Notes under the pieces: generated by a model
The model's database searches: none
Told to the model about the DNA's origin: nothing
What the model saw: the letters and a program-made list of their open reading frames with translations, nothing else
Program-made: the position numbers and the translations under genes
Part shown: piece by piece, positions 1 through 8,714 of the stretch
Layout of the letters: each line of letters begins with the position of its first letter
How positions within the stretch are numbered: position 1 is the stretch's first letter
Assembly: GCF_006717095.1 (NCBI RefSeq)
Contig: NZ_VFQE01000002.1
Span: 868,001-932,000, forward strand
From: Blastococcus colisei
Lineage (GTDB): Bacteria > Actinomycetota > Actinomycetes > Mycobacteriales > Geodermatophilaceae
Length of the DNA: 64,000 nt
Reading direction: 5' to 3'

Positions 1-1048
1 CAAGCTGCTGCCGGCGCTGGCCAGGACCTACGCGCTGCACTTCGCGCAGAACACGCTGGTCGAGACGATGCACGACGTCCAGACCGCCGTCCACGTGCAC
101 GGCGAGCAGATCGACGAGGAGGCCCAGCGGGAGCTGGAGTCGCGGGCCGCCGGGCTCAAGGTGGCCCAGACCGCGCACGCGACGGCGACCATCCAGATGT
201 GCCGCGAGGCCTGCGGCGGGGCCGGCTACCTGCAGGAGAACCGGCTGCCGCACCTCAAGGCCGACACCGACGTCTTCACCACCTTCGAGGGCGACAACAC
301 CGTCCTGCTGCAGCTGGTCGCCAAGGGGCTGCTCACCGGCTACCGCGACGCGTTCGGCTCCCTGGAGGGCTGGGGCAAGGTCGGGTTCATCGCCGACATG
401 GTGCGGGAGACCGTGCTGGAGCGGACGGCGGCGCGTGCGCTGATCGCCCGGCTGGTCGACGCGGTGCCCGGGGTGGACGACGTCCCGATGCTCGAGCGCG
501 GGTGGCAGCTGAAGATGTTCGAGTTCCGCGAGAAGCACGCCCTCGAGGGCGCGATCCGGCGGCTGCGGAAGAACTCGACCACCGACGGCATGGCGCCGTT
601 CGACATGTTCAACGACGTCCAGGACCACGTGCTGAAGACGGCGCAGACGCACATCGACCGCGTCGTCCTCGAGGCCTTCGTCGCCGGCGTCGACCGCACC
701 GAGGACCCCGCGGCCAAGGTGCTGCTGGACACGGTCTGCGACCTCTACGCGCTGTCGACGATCGAGGCGGACAAGGCCTGGTTCCTCGAGCACGGGCAGC
801 TCACCGCCGCCCGCGCCAAGCTGCTGACCGCCACGGTCAACCAGCTGCTCAAGGAGCTGCGGCCGCACCTGATCACCCTGGTCGACGGGTTCGCCATCCC
901 GGCCGAGTGGAAGGCCGCGCGGATCCTCGAGGAGGAGGCCGACCGCCAGGAGGCGATGGCCGCCCGCGACGCCGAGCTGCGGACGCAGAACGGAGAGGAC
1001 ACCCCGCAGGGCACCGCCACCGACCTGGAGGTCGCCCCCGCCCAGTAG
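1..1048 (+). CDS. acyl-CoA oxidase/dehydrogenase, C-terminal part (5' truncated by window edge)
   Basis: The reading frame is already open at base 2, so the gene starts upstream of the window; about 348 residues are visible. The visible part carries the C-terminal alpha-helical domain of acyl-CoA oxidases/dehydrogenases. The best marks are MCREACGGAGY, followed by a D-T-D-V-F-x-T-F-E-G-D-N-T-V segment, the FEGDN region that holds the catalytic glutamate in the oxidase-like branch of this flavoprotein family. The expected reaction is alpha,beta-dehydrogenation of a fatty acyl-CoA in beta-oxidation, in the cytosol. The tail (from about position 920) is charged and Ala/Glu-rich. Whether O2 or an electron-transfer flavoprotein is the acceptor cannot be decided from this fragment. 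Confidence 0.85.
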   Translation, partial: KLLPALARTYALHFAQNTLVETMHDVQTAVHVHGEQIDEEAQRELESRAAGLKVAQTAHATATIQMCREACGGAGYLQENRLPHLKADTDVFTTFEGDNTVLLQLVAKGLLTGYRDAFGSLEGWGKVGFIADMVRETVLERTAARALIARLVDAVPGVDDVPMLERGWQLKMFEFREKHALEGAIRRLRKNSTTDGMAPFDMFNDVQDHVLKTAQTHIDRVVLEAFVAGVDRTEDPAAKVLLDTVCDLYALSTIEADKAWFLEHGQLTAARAKLLTATVNQLLKELRPHLITLVDGFAIPAEWKAARILEEEADRQEAMAARDAELRTQNGEDTPQGTATDLEVAPAQ

Positions 1049-1439
1049 CAAGAGGGCCAGCACGCCACACCTCGCACGCTCGGCGCGGGGCCCTGAACGG
1101 TGGCCGTTCCAGCACGTCACCGCCCGAGCGGGCGGCTTTCCCGCACAGTGGTGCCCTGCCCGCTGAGCGACCCTGTTGGCCTATTGCTGTGCGTGTTGCC
1201 GTACACGCCGCCGCGTGGCCACGATCGCGCACAGCAGGAGCGCCGGCGCCGGGCAACAACGGCACGTCAAGCCGCCTGAACGGCCGTTAGGCCGCGCCAT
1301 GACCCGGCTCAACGTCAGGGCGGGCGGCTCAACCCGCACGACGTCGGCACCGCTGCCGGCGGCGACAGGGTCCTGAGCGGGGCAGAGCACGACTGTGCGA
1401 GATGAGGGCCCGTGACCGACGGCGTCCTCGGCCGCCCGG
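1049..1439. other. 391-bp gene-free stretch between two convergent genes
   Basis: Apart from the hairpin at 1120-1135, I see no open frame with coding character and no RNA gene. It contains AACGGCCGTT at about 1277 (a perfect 10-bp palindrome) and several short GC-rich inverted repeats. It separates the end of the acyl-CoA oxidase gene from the end of the SpoIIE-type phosphatase gene. Confidence 0.5.
1120..1135 (+). terminator. hairpin after the acyl-CoA oxidase gene
   Basis: CCGCCC and GGGCGG form a 6-bp GC stem with a GAGC tetraloop, followed by CTTTCC. It lies about 70 bases after the stop codon of the upstream gene. The T-tract is weak, as is usual for high-GC actinobacterial terminators. 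Confidence 0.4.
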
Positions 1440-4277
1440 TCAGGCCTCGGTACCGGCCCCGGGGAGAACGTCGGGCACCGGCTCGATGCTCGCCGGGACC
1501 TGCTGGGGGCCGGCCTCCGCCGGGCGCGGCCGGTCCTGCGGGTGCAGCCGGATGGCGAGGATGGCCACGTCGTCCTCCGCGTCGGGCAGGAAGAGCCGCT
1601 CGAGCACCTCGTCGCAGAGGTCGTCGAGGGACATGCCGGCACACATCTCGAGCACGGCGACCAGCTCGGCGGTACCGGCATCGACGTCCCGGTCCCGCCG
1701 CTCCACGAGCCCGTCGGTGTACAGGAACACCGTCGCACCGGCCTCGAGGGCCGTGGTGTGCTCGTGGCGCTGCTGGTCCGGGGACACGCCCAGCAGCAGG
1801 TCGGGGTGCTCGTCGAGCAGGTGGGCCTTCCCGTCGGCGGTCAGCACGGCCGCCGGCGGGTGCCCCGCACTCGACCACCGGAGCACGGCGCGGCGGGCCC
1901 GGAGGTCGTCCTGCTCCTGTTCGAGGCGGGCGACCAGCGCCGTCGCCATCGTGTCCAGCGCCAGGCCCTCGACGGCGCGGTCGAGGCCGGCCAGCACGTC
2001 GGCCGGCCCGTGGCCGCTGGAGTACGCGATGCCGCGGAGCAGGCCGCGCACCTGACCCATCGCCGCAGCCGCTCGGGTGTCGTGGCCGACGACGTCGCCG
2101 ATCGCCAGCACCGTCGCGCCGTCGGACTGCAGGAACGCGTCGTACCAGTCGCCGCCGATCTCAGCGCCCTCGGCGGCCGGCACGTAGCGGACGGCGATCT
2201 CGCTGTGGTCGGGCTCCGGGGGCGCGGTGAGCATGCTGCGCTGCAGCGCGACGGCGAGGTCGCGCTGCTGGAGGTAGAGCTGCGCCTGGTGCAGGGCGAG
2301 GCCGGCCCGCCGGCCGATCTCCAGCGCGGTCTCGATCTCGTCGGCGGTGTGCGGCCCCCGCTCGGCACCATTGAGCAGGCACAGCACGCCCAGCGTCTCG
2401 CCGCGCGTGACCAGGGGCACGGCTGCGACCGCGGTCGGGGCCAGCGACCGCAGCGCCTCACGGGCGGCGGGATCGGACAGCGACCGGGCGATGCGCTCCG
2501 GCCGCAGCTCGGGGATGACCAGCGGCTGACCGGTGCGATGGACGATCCGCGGTGCGCTCTCGTCGGTGGCCGTCGCGGTCATCAGCGCGACGTAGGCGGC
2601 CACCTCGTCCGCCCGGGACGGGTCGCGGTGCGCCGACGCGGTCTCACGCATCTGGCCGTGGTCGTCGCCGGTGACGATCCAGCACCAGTCGCCGAGGGAG
2701 GGGACGACGAGGGAGGCCAGGCGCGCCAGCTGCTCGGAGACGTCCAGGGTGTTCGACAGCAGGCGGCCGGCATCGGCCAGTAGCTGCAGGCGCTGGTTGG
2801 CCGCGGTCATCGCCGCGACGGCGGCCGTGCGCTCGGCGGCGGCCTGCAGACGTGAGGCGGTGAGCGCGATCTGCGCGGTCAGGGCCTCGAGCACCTCGAT
2901 GTCGTCGGCGGTGAACTCATGGGCGGTGCTCCACACGGCGACGAAGCTGCCGAGCAGCCGGCCCTCGACGCGCAGCGGCAGCGCCGCCAGGGCCTCGACG
3001 CCGAGCAGCGTCGCACCCTCCTCGCTGTCGGGGAACCGGTCGACCAGCGCCCGGCGGTCGGTGAAGAGCAGCCGCGTCCCCCGCCGGGCCACGTACTGGG
3101 TGGGTCCGGCGTCGTCGAGCGCAACCTCCACCCCGTGCGGCGTCAGCTCGACGTCGGACGCCACCGTGCGCACGGCCTGGGCCAGCTCGCTCGACAGGTG
3201 CATGCGCAGCACGCCGTCGGACTCGAGCACGGCCAGGCCGCTGGAGGAAGCACCCAGGACCTGCGCCCCCCGCAGCGTGACCCCGGCCAGCTGGTCGATC
3301 CGGTTGGCGTTGGCCAGCTCCGCCGCGACCTCGGCGATCGCCGCCGCCCGCTGCACCGCCGACAGCCGCTGAGCTGCCTGCCGGCGAGCATCGGTGACGT
3401 CGAGCATCGTGCCGAGCATCCGCACCGGCTCGCCGCGCGCATCGGTGATGATGCGCCCGCGGGCCACCATCCACCGTTCGGCACCGTCGGCGCGGAGCGC
3501 GCGCAGCTCGCTGGTGTACTGGCCGCCTTCGGCGTGTGCGGTCTCCATGGGCGCGACGACGGCGGCCCGGTCGTCGGGATGGACGTAGCCCTCCAGCAGC
3601 TCGTCCAGCGTCGCGAACTGGGTCGCGCCGTGGAGCCCGAAGAGCGCGGCGCAGCGCTCGTCCCAGATGACGGCGCCGGTCTTCAGGTCGCTCTCCCAGA
3701 TGCCGATCGAGCTGGCCTCCAGCGCCACCTCCAGCCGGGCCAGCGACGTGCCGATCGCGGACCGGGCGGCCGAGAGCTCGAGCTCGGCGGTCACCGACGT
3801 GGCCAGCTGCATGAGCAGCTCCGCGTCGTCGTCGGTCCACGGCCGCGGCACGGGGTCGTAGACGGCCAGGGCGCCGATGAGGTGCCCGGACGCCGCCACG
3901 AGCGGTGAGCCCAGGTAGGCGCGCACCTGGCCCGATGTCACGGCCGGCAGGTGGGCGATGCGCAGGTCCGACCCCGCGTCGGGCAGGTTCAGCGGACTGC
4001 CCTGCTGGACGACGATGGCGGAGAGGGCGCCGGTCAGCAGCGCCGGCCCCCCGATGACGCCGGGCGGCAGCCCGTAGCCACCGATGACGGTGTCCTCGTC
4101 GGTGAAGATCGTGACCTTGGCGTGGCCGGCACCGACCAGCCGGGCGGCCAGGCGGGAGAGCCGGTCGAACGCTGCCGCCCCCGGCACCTCCACGAGCAGC
4201 CGGCGCGCGGCCGCCACCCGGTGCGGGTCGTGCAGCACGCCGTCCTCAGGTGGCAGCAGAGCATCCTGAGCGGACAC
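1440..4277 (-). CDS. multi-sensor PP2C-type (SpoIIE) serine/threonine phosphatase
   Basis: A 945-residue cytosolic signalling protein. Domain order by eye: GAF at about 30-170, PAS at about 185-305 (its end reads R-M-L-G-T-M-L-D-V-T-D), GAF at about 315-475, GAF at about 500-680, and a SpoIIE/PP2C phosphatase domain at about 700-915. The metal-binding aspartates of the PP2C fold are visible in GGDWYDAF (about 706), IGDVVGHD (about 723) and YTDGLVE (about 851). Such proteins usually dephosphorylate anti-anti-sigma factors in partner-switching stress pathways; no partner gene is adjacent here. I chose the GTG at 4277 because GGGGAAGGGGGG lies just upstream and the longer frame to 4382 is low-complexity. 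The gene is divergent from the EAL gene at 4448. Confidence 0.88.
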   Translation of the reverse strand: MSAQDALLPPEDGVLHDPHRVAAARRLLVEVPGAAAFDRLSRLAARLVGAGHAKVTIFTDEDTVIGGYGLPPGVIGGPALLTGALSAIVVQQGSPLNLPDAGSDLRIAHLPAVTSGQVRAYLGSPLVAASGHLIGALAVYDPVPRPWTDDDAELLMQLATSVTAELELSAARSAIGTSLARLEVALEASSIGIWESDLKTGAVIWDERCAALFGLHGATQFATLDELLEGYVHPDDRAAVVAPMETAHAEGGQYTSELRALRADGAERWMVARGRIITDARGEPVRMLGTMLDVTDARRQAAQRLSAVQRAAAIAEVAAELANANRIDQLAGVTLRGAQVLGASSSGLAVLESDGVLRMHLSSELAQAVRTVASDVELTPHGVEVALDDAGPTQYVARRGTRLLFTDRRALVDRFPDSEEGATLLGVEALAALPLRVEGRLLGSFVAVWSTAHEFTADDIEVLEALTAQIALTASRLQAAAERTAAVAAMTAANQRLQLLADAGRLLSNTLDVSEQLARLASLVVPSLGDWCWIVTGDDHGQMRETASAHRDPSRADEVAAYVALMTATATDESAPRIVHRTGQPLVIPELRPERIARSLSDPAAREALRSLAPTAVAAVPLVTRGETLGVLCLLNGAERGPHTADEIETALEIGRRAGLALHQAQLYLQQRDLAVALQRSMLTAPPEPDHSEIAVRYVPAAEGAEIGGDWYDAFLQSDGATVLAIGDVVGHDTRAAAAMGQVRGLLRGIAYSSGHGPADVLAGLDRAVEGLALDTMATALVARLEQEQDDLRARRAVLRWSSAGHPPAAVLTADGKAHLLDEHPDLLLGVSPDQQRHEHTTALEAGATVFLYTDGLVERRDRDVDAGTAELVAVLEMCAGMSLDDLCDEVLERLFLPDAEDDVAILAIRLHPQDRPRPAEAGPQQVPASIEPVPDVLPGAGTEA

Positions 4278-4447
4278 ACGCCCCCCTTCCCCGACTCCTG
4301 GCGGCGTCCTGAGCGGACTTCCGGCGGCCACATGCTTCCACGGCGGCGCGCCGGAACCGACAGCCGCGCCCGCACCACGCACCCCTCGGGGTCAGACACC
4401 GCGCCGCGGCACTCAAGAGATCATCCGCAACGACCGATGTCGAGGAC

Positions 4448-5545
4448 ATGTTGCGTACGCGCACGCGGGGCCTGCCGGACTGCCGTCCGCTGCTCGCCGA
4501 CCCCGACGACATGACGCTGGTCTTCCAGCCGATCGTCGACCTCGCCGGCGCCACGGTCGCCGGCTACGAGGTGCTGGCCCGCTTCCCGGGCGCCTCCGGA
4601 CCCGACGTCTGGTTCGCCGCCGCCGCCGAGGCCGGAATCGCCGCCGAGCTCGAGGCCCTGGCCATCCACAAGGCGCTGGCCACCGTCGACTCGCTGCCTC
4701 CGGACACCTTCCTCACCGTCAACGTCAGCCCCCACATCCTCGGCTCGGAGCCGGTGCAGCACGCCCTCGCCGCGCGGCCGGACCTGCGCCGCGTCGTCGT
4801 CGAGCTCACCGAGCACACACCCGTCCACGACCTGGCCGCCCTGCGCCGCCAGTGCGACGACCTGCGCAACCGCGGCGCGCTCATCGCCCTCGACGACGCC
4901 GGCAGCGGGTACTCGGGCCTGCAGCAGCTCGCCGCGCTGCGACCGCAGGTCGTGAAGCTCGACCGTGCGCTGGTGAGCGACGCCGACACCGACCCGGTAC
5001 GCGTCGCCCTCGCCGAGATGCTCGGGGAGTTCGCGGGACGGATCGACGCCTGGCTGCTCGCCGAGGGGATCGAGACGCCCGCCGAGCTCGCCGCGTTCGC
5101 CCAGCTCGGCGTCCCGCTGGCCCAGGGGTGGCTGCTCGGCCGGCCCGGCCCGGGTTTCGCGCCGCTGTCTGCCGAGGCCACCGACCTGGTCCGGGCCCAG
5201 GTGGCGCGGGCGCGGCTCACCGACAGCGTGGCCGGTCTCGTCCGCCCCGTCCGCCAGCACACTCCGGACGACGAGATGCCCGTCGTCCCGCCGGTGGTGC
5301 TGCTCGGATCGCAGGGCGAGCCGACCGGCCTCGTGCTGCACGACCCGCGCACGGGCGAGATCTACCAGGCCCCGGTCTCCCTGCGCGTCCACCCCACGAC
5401 CGACGTCACCGAGGCGCTGCAGCGGGCGCTCACCCGGTCGCCCGCCGTCCGCTTCGACCCGGTCCTCTGCACCGACCCCTCGGGCCACGTGCTCGGCCTG
5501 CTGCGCATCGAGGACCTCGCAGCCGCGGCCCGGAAGAGCCGCTGA
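4448..5545 (+). CDS. EAL-domain cyclic-di-GMP phosphodiesterase
   Basis: A 365-residue protein with an EAL domain at about 20-240. The catalytic set can be followed: EVLAR (about 41, the EAL signature itself with V for A), NVSPH (about 92), ELTEH (about 118), DDAGSGYS (about 148), KLDRALV (about 171), EGIET (about 206) and QGWLLGRP (about 226). All metal and base positions of active EAL enzymes therefore look intact, and it should hydrolyse c-di-GMP to pGpG. The C-terminal 110 residues resemble the CBS-like tail seen on some EAL proteins. No membrane segment is visible. It is encoded next to the divergent multi-sensor phosphatase. Two GGDEF proteins are encoded 22 kb downstream. Confidence 0.88.
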   Translation: MLRTRTRGLPDCRPLLADPDDMTLVFQPIVDLAGATVAGYEVLARFPGASGPDVWFAAAAEAGIAAELEALAIHKALATVDSLPPDTFLTVNVSPHILGSEPVQHALAARPDLRRVVVELTEHTPVHDLAALRRQCDDLRNRGALIALDDAGSGYSGLQQLAALRPQVVKLDRALVSDADTDPVRVALAEMLGEFAGRIDAWLLAEGIETPAELAAFAQLGVPLAQGWLLGRPGPGFAPLSAEATDLVRAQVARARLTDSVAGLVRPVRQHTPDDEMPVVPPVVLLGSQGEPTGLVLHDPRTGEIYQAPVSLRVHPTTDVTEALQRALTRSPAVRFDPVLCTDPSGHVLGLLRIEDLAAAARKSR

Positions 5546-5609
5546 CCAGAGCCCCCGGCCGCCCCGGCCGGACGCACCACCCCCGCCACGACGACAAGGA
5601 GTCCACCCC

Positions 5610-5783
5610 ATGAAGACCTTCGCCTGCGGAGACGTCATCCCCGGCTGCGGCGCCCGCTTCTCGGCCGCCGACGAGGACGGCATCTTCAGCCAGGTCGCCG
5701 GCCACGCGGCCGCCGACCACGGCGTCACCGACATCACCCCGGAGCTGGTCCAGGCCGTCCGGGACCGCATCGTCAGCGTCTGA
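5610..5783 (+). CDS. small DUF1059 protein
   Basis: A 57-residue protein beginning MKTFACGDVIPGCGARF, typical of the DUF1059 family: short proteins with two N-terminal cysteines (C6 and C13 here) and an acidic/histidine middle (residues H33 and H38). AAGGAG at 5596-5601 is a good ribosome-binding site for the ATG. The family has no established function; the Cys/His spacing would suit metal or redox binding, but that is inference. It follows the EAL gene by 64 bases and may be co-transcribed with it. Confidence 0.85.
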   Translation: MKTFACGDVIPGCGARFSAADEDGIFSQVAGHAAADHGVTDITPELVQAVRDRIVSV

Positions 5784-5788
5784 CGCGC

Positions 5789-5821
5789 CGGGTGGGGGCG
5801 GCTCCCGGCCGTCCCCACCCG
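5789..5821. terminator. bidirectional hairpin between DUF1059 and aldo/keto reductase genes
   Basis: CGGGTGGGG at 5789-5797 pairs perfectly with CCCCACCCG at 5813-5821 (9 bp), with a further short inner stem. It lies exactly between the two convergent stop codons. Confidence 0.65.
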
Positions 5822-5822
5822 C

Positions 5823-6746
5823 TCAGGCCGACGCCTCGTCGAGGAGCGCCCGCTGCTCGTCGGTGAGCACCATGTCCTGCATCGGCAGCAGATCGGCCAA
5901 CTGCTCGACGCTCCGGCCGCTGGCGATCGGCGCCACGACCGCCGGCTGATCGGCCAGCCAGCGCAGCGCGACCGCCGGCACCGGCATCCCCTGGGCGTCG
6001 GCCACCTGCGCCAGCGCTGCCAGCACCCGGTCGCCCCGCTCCCCCACGTAGGCCGACGCCTTCGTGGCCCGTGGTGAATCGACCTGCTCGCCGGCGCGGT
6101 ACTTGCCGGTCAGGAAACCCTTGGCCAGGCCGTAGTACGGCAGCACGCCCAGGCCCCGGTCGACCGCGACGTCGCGGAGCTCGTCCTCGAAGACGGGCCG
6201 CTCCATCAGGTTGTAGTGCGTCTGCAGCGCCGCGTACCGGGCCTTCCCGATCTTCTCCGCCGTCTCCAGCGCCTCCACCAACCGCGCCGCCGAGTAGTTC
6301 GACGCCGCCACGTACCGGACCTTGCCCGACTGCACCAGCTCGTCGAAGGCGGTGACGGTCTCCTCCAGCGGCGTCGTCTCGTCGTCGTAGTGCGCGTAGT
6401 AGACGTCGATGACGTCGGTCTGCAGGTTGCGCAGCGACCGCTCGGCGGCGCTCCGGATCTCCGCTGCCGCCAGCGGGTGCTCCTTCGTGCCCCGGGAGGC
6501 CTTGGTGGCGACGACGACGCGGTCACGGGTGCCGCGGGCGGCCATCCACGCCCCCAGGATCCGCTCCGACGTGCCGTCGCCGTAGCTCTCGGCGGTGTCG
6601 ACGAACGGGGCCTCGGTGCTCGGCGTCGCGTCGAGGTAGCGGTCCAGCAGCGCGAAGGACGTCGGCTCGTCCGCCGTCCAGCCGAAGACGTTGGCGCCCA
6701 GGCAGAGGGCGCTCACGGTCAGGTCCGTCCCAGGCAGCTGCGGCAT
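5823..6746 (-). CDS. aldo/keto reductase
   Basis: A 307-residue cytosolic NAD(P)H-dependent oxidoreductase with the TIM-barrel AKR pattern. The catalytic tetrad is visible: D50 and Y55 in DTAESYGDG, K82 in VVVATK, H119 in VYYAHYDD. An AS-N-Y-S segment (cofactor side) and a C-terminal A-S-G-R-S motif that contacts the cofactor phosphate also fit. Length is normal for the family. It probably reduces aldehydes or ketones; the substrate cannot be read from sequence. There is no convincing ribosome-binding site before the ATG; instead TAGCGT lies 6 nt upstream, so the transcript may be leaderless. Confidence 0.9.
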   Translation of the reverse strand: MPQLPGTDLTVSALCLGANVFGWTADEPTSFALLDRYLDATPSTEAPFVDTAESYGDGTSERILGAWMAARGTRDRVVVATKASRGTKEHPLAAAEIRSAAERSLRNLQTDVIDVYYAHYDDETTPLEETVTAFDELVQSGKVRYVAASNYSAARLVEALETAEKIGKARYAALQTHYNLMERPVFEDELRDVAVDRGLGVLPYYGLAKGFLTGKYRAGEQVDSPRATKASAYVGERGDRVLAALAQVADAQGMPVPAVALRWLADQPAVVAPIASGRSVEQLADLLPMQDMVLTDEQRALLDEASA

Positions 6747-6752
6747 GTCCCC

Positions 6753-6758
6753 ACGCTA
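6753..6758 (-). promoter_or_regulatory. -10 hexamer TAGCGT, leaderless start of aldo/keto reductase
   Basis: Reads TAGCGT, then 6 nt, then the ATG at 6746. It fits the actinobacterial TANNNT -10 box with transcription starting at or next to the start codon. Confidence 0.5.
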
Positions 6759-6913
6759 GGCGGGGACGCCGCTGCCCGCCGTCCGCACGAGTGGTGCGGA
6801 TGTGGTCAACGGTTCATCCGCGGCCGTTTTGGGGACCCCTGGGTGGCCAGACGCCGGGGCGACATGGCACGGTGCGCGGGGTCCGCCTTCCCGGAAGTCC
6901 CGGATTCCCGGGT

Positions 6914-6936
6914 CATCCGCGCTCCGAGCGCGGATG
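6914..6936 (+). promoter_or_regulatory. perfect hairpin in the region upstream of HU
   Basis: CATCCGCGCT (6914-6923) and AGCGCGGATG (6927-6936) form a perfect 10-bp stem with a 3-nt loop, about 80 bases before the HU start. It could be a leader hairpin or the terminator of an upstream transcript. No gene is seen in the 270-bp gap 6747-7016 that contains it. Confidence 0.4.
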
Positions 6937-7016
6937 CGGGAAGGTCCCCACCGGGGGACGGAGCCGGCCGCGTGCCGAGCCCTGGCACCTGCCACCGCAC
7001 ACACGAGAGGAACCTC

Positions 7017-7301
7017 ATGAACAAGGCCGAACTGGTCTCCGCCATCGCCAAGCGCGCCGACGTCCCGGCCTCCACCGTGGACTCGGTCCTCGCCGGGCTG
7101 CAGGACGAGCTCGTCGAGGCGATCACCCGCGGCGAGAAGGTCGCCGTCTCCGGCCTGCTGACCGTCGAGCGCACGCAGCGCTCGGCGCGCACCGGCCGCA
7201 ACCCGCAGACCGGTGAGTCGATCGACATCCCCGCCGCCAACACCGTCAAGGTGACCGCCGGCTCGAACCTCAAGAAGGCCGCCAGCTCCGTTCCGGTCTG
7301 A
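7017..7301 (+). CDS. HU family DNA-binding protein
   Basis: A 94-residue nucleoid protein beginning MNKAELVSAIAKRAD, with the HU/IHF alpha-helical dimer part (1-45) and the DNA-binding beta-arm region containing ARTGRNPQTGESIDIP (about 57-72). Length is that of the bare HU fold. The long Lys/Ala-rich C-terminal tail of mycobacterial and streptomycete HupB/HupS is absent, so this is the short, HupA-like form. AGAGGAA precedes the ATG as ribosome-binding site. It should bind and bend DNA as a dimer. Confidence 0.95.
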   Translation: MNKAELVSAIAKRADVPASTVDSVLAGLQDELVEAITRGEKVAVSGLLTVERTQRSARTGRNPQTGESIDIPAANTVKVTAGSNLKKAASSVPV

Positions 7302-7324
7302 GCCGGACGTCTTCCTGCGCCACC

Positions 7325-7413
7325 TCCGCCGTCGGGCGGCTGCCTGACCCCGTGTGGTCCGGCCCACAACGTCGTGGGTCAGGATGCGGGTACAGGCGCC
7401 GCCCGACGGCGGA
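7325..7413. terminator. long nested inverted repeat after HU
   Basis: Three nested stems share one axis. TCCGCCGTCGGGCGGC (7325-7340) pairs perfectly with 7398-7413 (16 bp). CCTGACCC (7343-7350) pairs with GGGTCAGG (7376-7383). TGTGG (7353-7357) pairs with CCACA (7364-7368). It ends 26 bases before the next gene's start. A terminator for HU is the simplest reading; a structured 5' leader of the downstream gene is possible. Confidence 0.6.
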
Positions 7414-7439
7414 CGGCGTTCGGGCCACCGGAGGTTCAT

Positions 7440-8696
7440 GTGGGCAGTGATCTGACCGTCAGCACCGATCCGGCCGAGGTGGGCTTCGACCCGGCCCGGC
7501 TCGGGCGGATCGACCGGCGGCTGGCCCGCTGGGTCGACGACGGGCAGCTGCCCGGATTCCTCGTCACGGTGGCCCGGCACGGCAGGCTCGTGCACGTCGG
7601 CCGCCAGGGGCTGCGCGATGTCGAGGACGGCCTGCCGGTGGAGGAGGACACCCGCTGGCGGATCTTCTCGATGACCAAGCCGGTCACCTCCGTCGCGGCG
7701 ATGATGCTGTACGAGGAGGGCGCGTTCGAGCTGGGCGACCCGATCGCGAAGTGGCTGCCCGAGTTCGCCGAGACCCGCGTCTACGTGGCCGGTTCGTCCC
7801 AGCGGCCGGTCACCGTGCCGCAGGTGGAGCCGATCCGCGTCCGGCACCTGCTCACCCACACGTCCGGGCTCACCTACGGCTTCCACAACACGCACCCGGT
7901 CGACGCGATGTACCGGGCGATGGGCCACGACTGGGGCAGCCCGCCGGGCGCCGACACCGCCGAGGTGTGCCGCCAGTGGGCGTCGGTCCCGCTGCTCTTC
8001 CAGCCGGGCAGCGAGTGGAACTACGGCGTCTCCACCGACGTCCTCGGCCGGCTGGTCGAGGTGCTCTCCGGTCAGCCCCTCGACGAGTTCTTCGAGCAGC
8101 GGATCTTCGCGCCCCTGGGCATGCGGGACACGTCCTTCGGTCTGCGCGAGGGGGATGACCTCGAGACGCTGGCCCGCCTGTACGCCGCCGTCCCCGGGCA
8201 GCCGGGGGGCGCTGCCACCGGTTTCGCGCCGATCGACGCCATGGGCCAGGCCGCGCACAGCAAGCCCGCGTTCCTCTCCGGCGGTGGCGGGCTGGTCTCC
8301 ACGGCAGGTGACTACCTGCGGTTCGTCGAGCTGCTCCGCCGTGGGGGCTCCTACGACGGCGGGCGGCTGCTGGGATCGCGCACGATCGCCTACATGACCC
8401 GCAACCACCTGCCGGGCAACGCCGACATCGAGGCCTTCGGCCGGCCCGTGTTCGCCGAGACGCCGCTGCGCGGGGTGGGCTTCGGCCTCGGTTTCTCGAT
8501 GGTGATCGACCCCGCGAAGTACGGCGTCGTCTCCAGCCTCGGCGACTACAGCTGGGGCGGCGCGGCGTCCACGGCGTTCTACGTCGACCCGGTCGAGGAC
8601 ATCACCGTCAGCTTCTACACGCAGCTCCTGCCCTCGAGCACCCTGCCGATCCGCAACTACCTGCGCGCCCTGGTCAACCAGGCCCTCGTCGACTGA
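7440..8696 (+). CDS. beta-lactamase-fold serine hydrolase
   Basis: A 418-residue member of the class C beta-lactamase/esterase family. SMTK (S at about 76) gives the catalytic Ser-x-x-Lys. WNYGVSTDVLG (about 193) carries the expected tyrosine. A glycine-rich YSWGGAAS near the C-terminus stands where penicillin-binding relatives have HxG/KTG. No signal peptide is visible, so a cytosolic esterase or beta-lactone/ester hydrolase is more likely than a secreted beta-lactamase. The GTG at 7440 is chosen because GGAGG ends 5 nt before it; an upstream GTG at 7374 lies inside the long inverted repeat and is rejected. Confidence 0.87.
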   Translation: MGSDLTVSTDPAEVGFDPARLGRIDRRLARWVDDGQLPGFLVTVARHGRLVHVGRQGLRDVEDGLPVEEDTRWRIFSMTKPVTSVAAMMLYEEGAFELGDPIAKWLPEFAETRVYVAGSSQRPVTVPQVEPIRVRHLLTHTSGLTYGFHNTHPVDAMYRAMGHDWGSPPGADTAEVCRQWASVPLLFQPGSEWNYGVSTDVLGRLVEVLSGQPLDEFFEQRIFAPLGMRDTSFGLREGDDLETLARLYAAVPGQPGGAATGFAPIDAMGQAAHSKPAFLSGGGGLVSTAGDYLRFVELLRRGGSYDGGRLLGSRTIAYMTRNHLPGNADIEAFGRPVFAETPLRGVGFGLGFSMVIDPAKYGVVSSLGDYSWGGAASTAFYVDPVEDITVSFYTQLLPSSTLPIRNYLRALVNQALVD

Positions 8697-8714
8697 TCCG
8701 CTCCACCGGGCACC

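Noticed and set aside
1371-4316. TCCTGAGCGG at 1371, 4264 and 4307, near both ends of the multi-sensor phosphatase gene
   Set aside because: Only a decamer, one copy is inside the coding sequence, and there is no symmetry; it is probably chance in GC-rich DNA.
7374-7439. GTG at 7374 as start of the serine hydrolase
   Set aside because: It lies inside the nested hairpin and has no ribosome-binding site; the GTG at 7440 has GGAGG 5 nt upstream.
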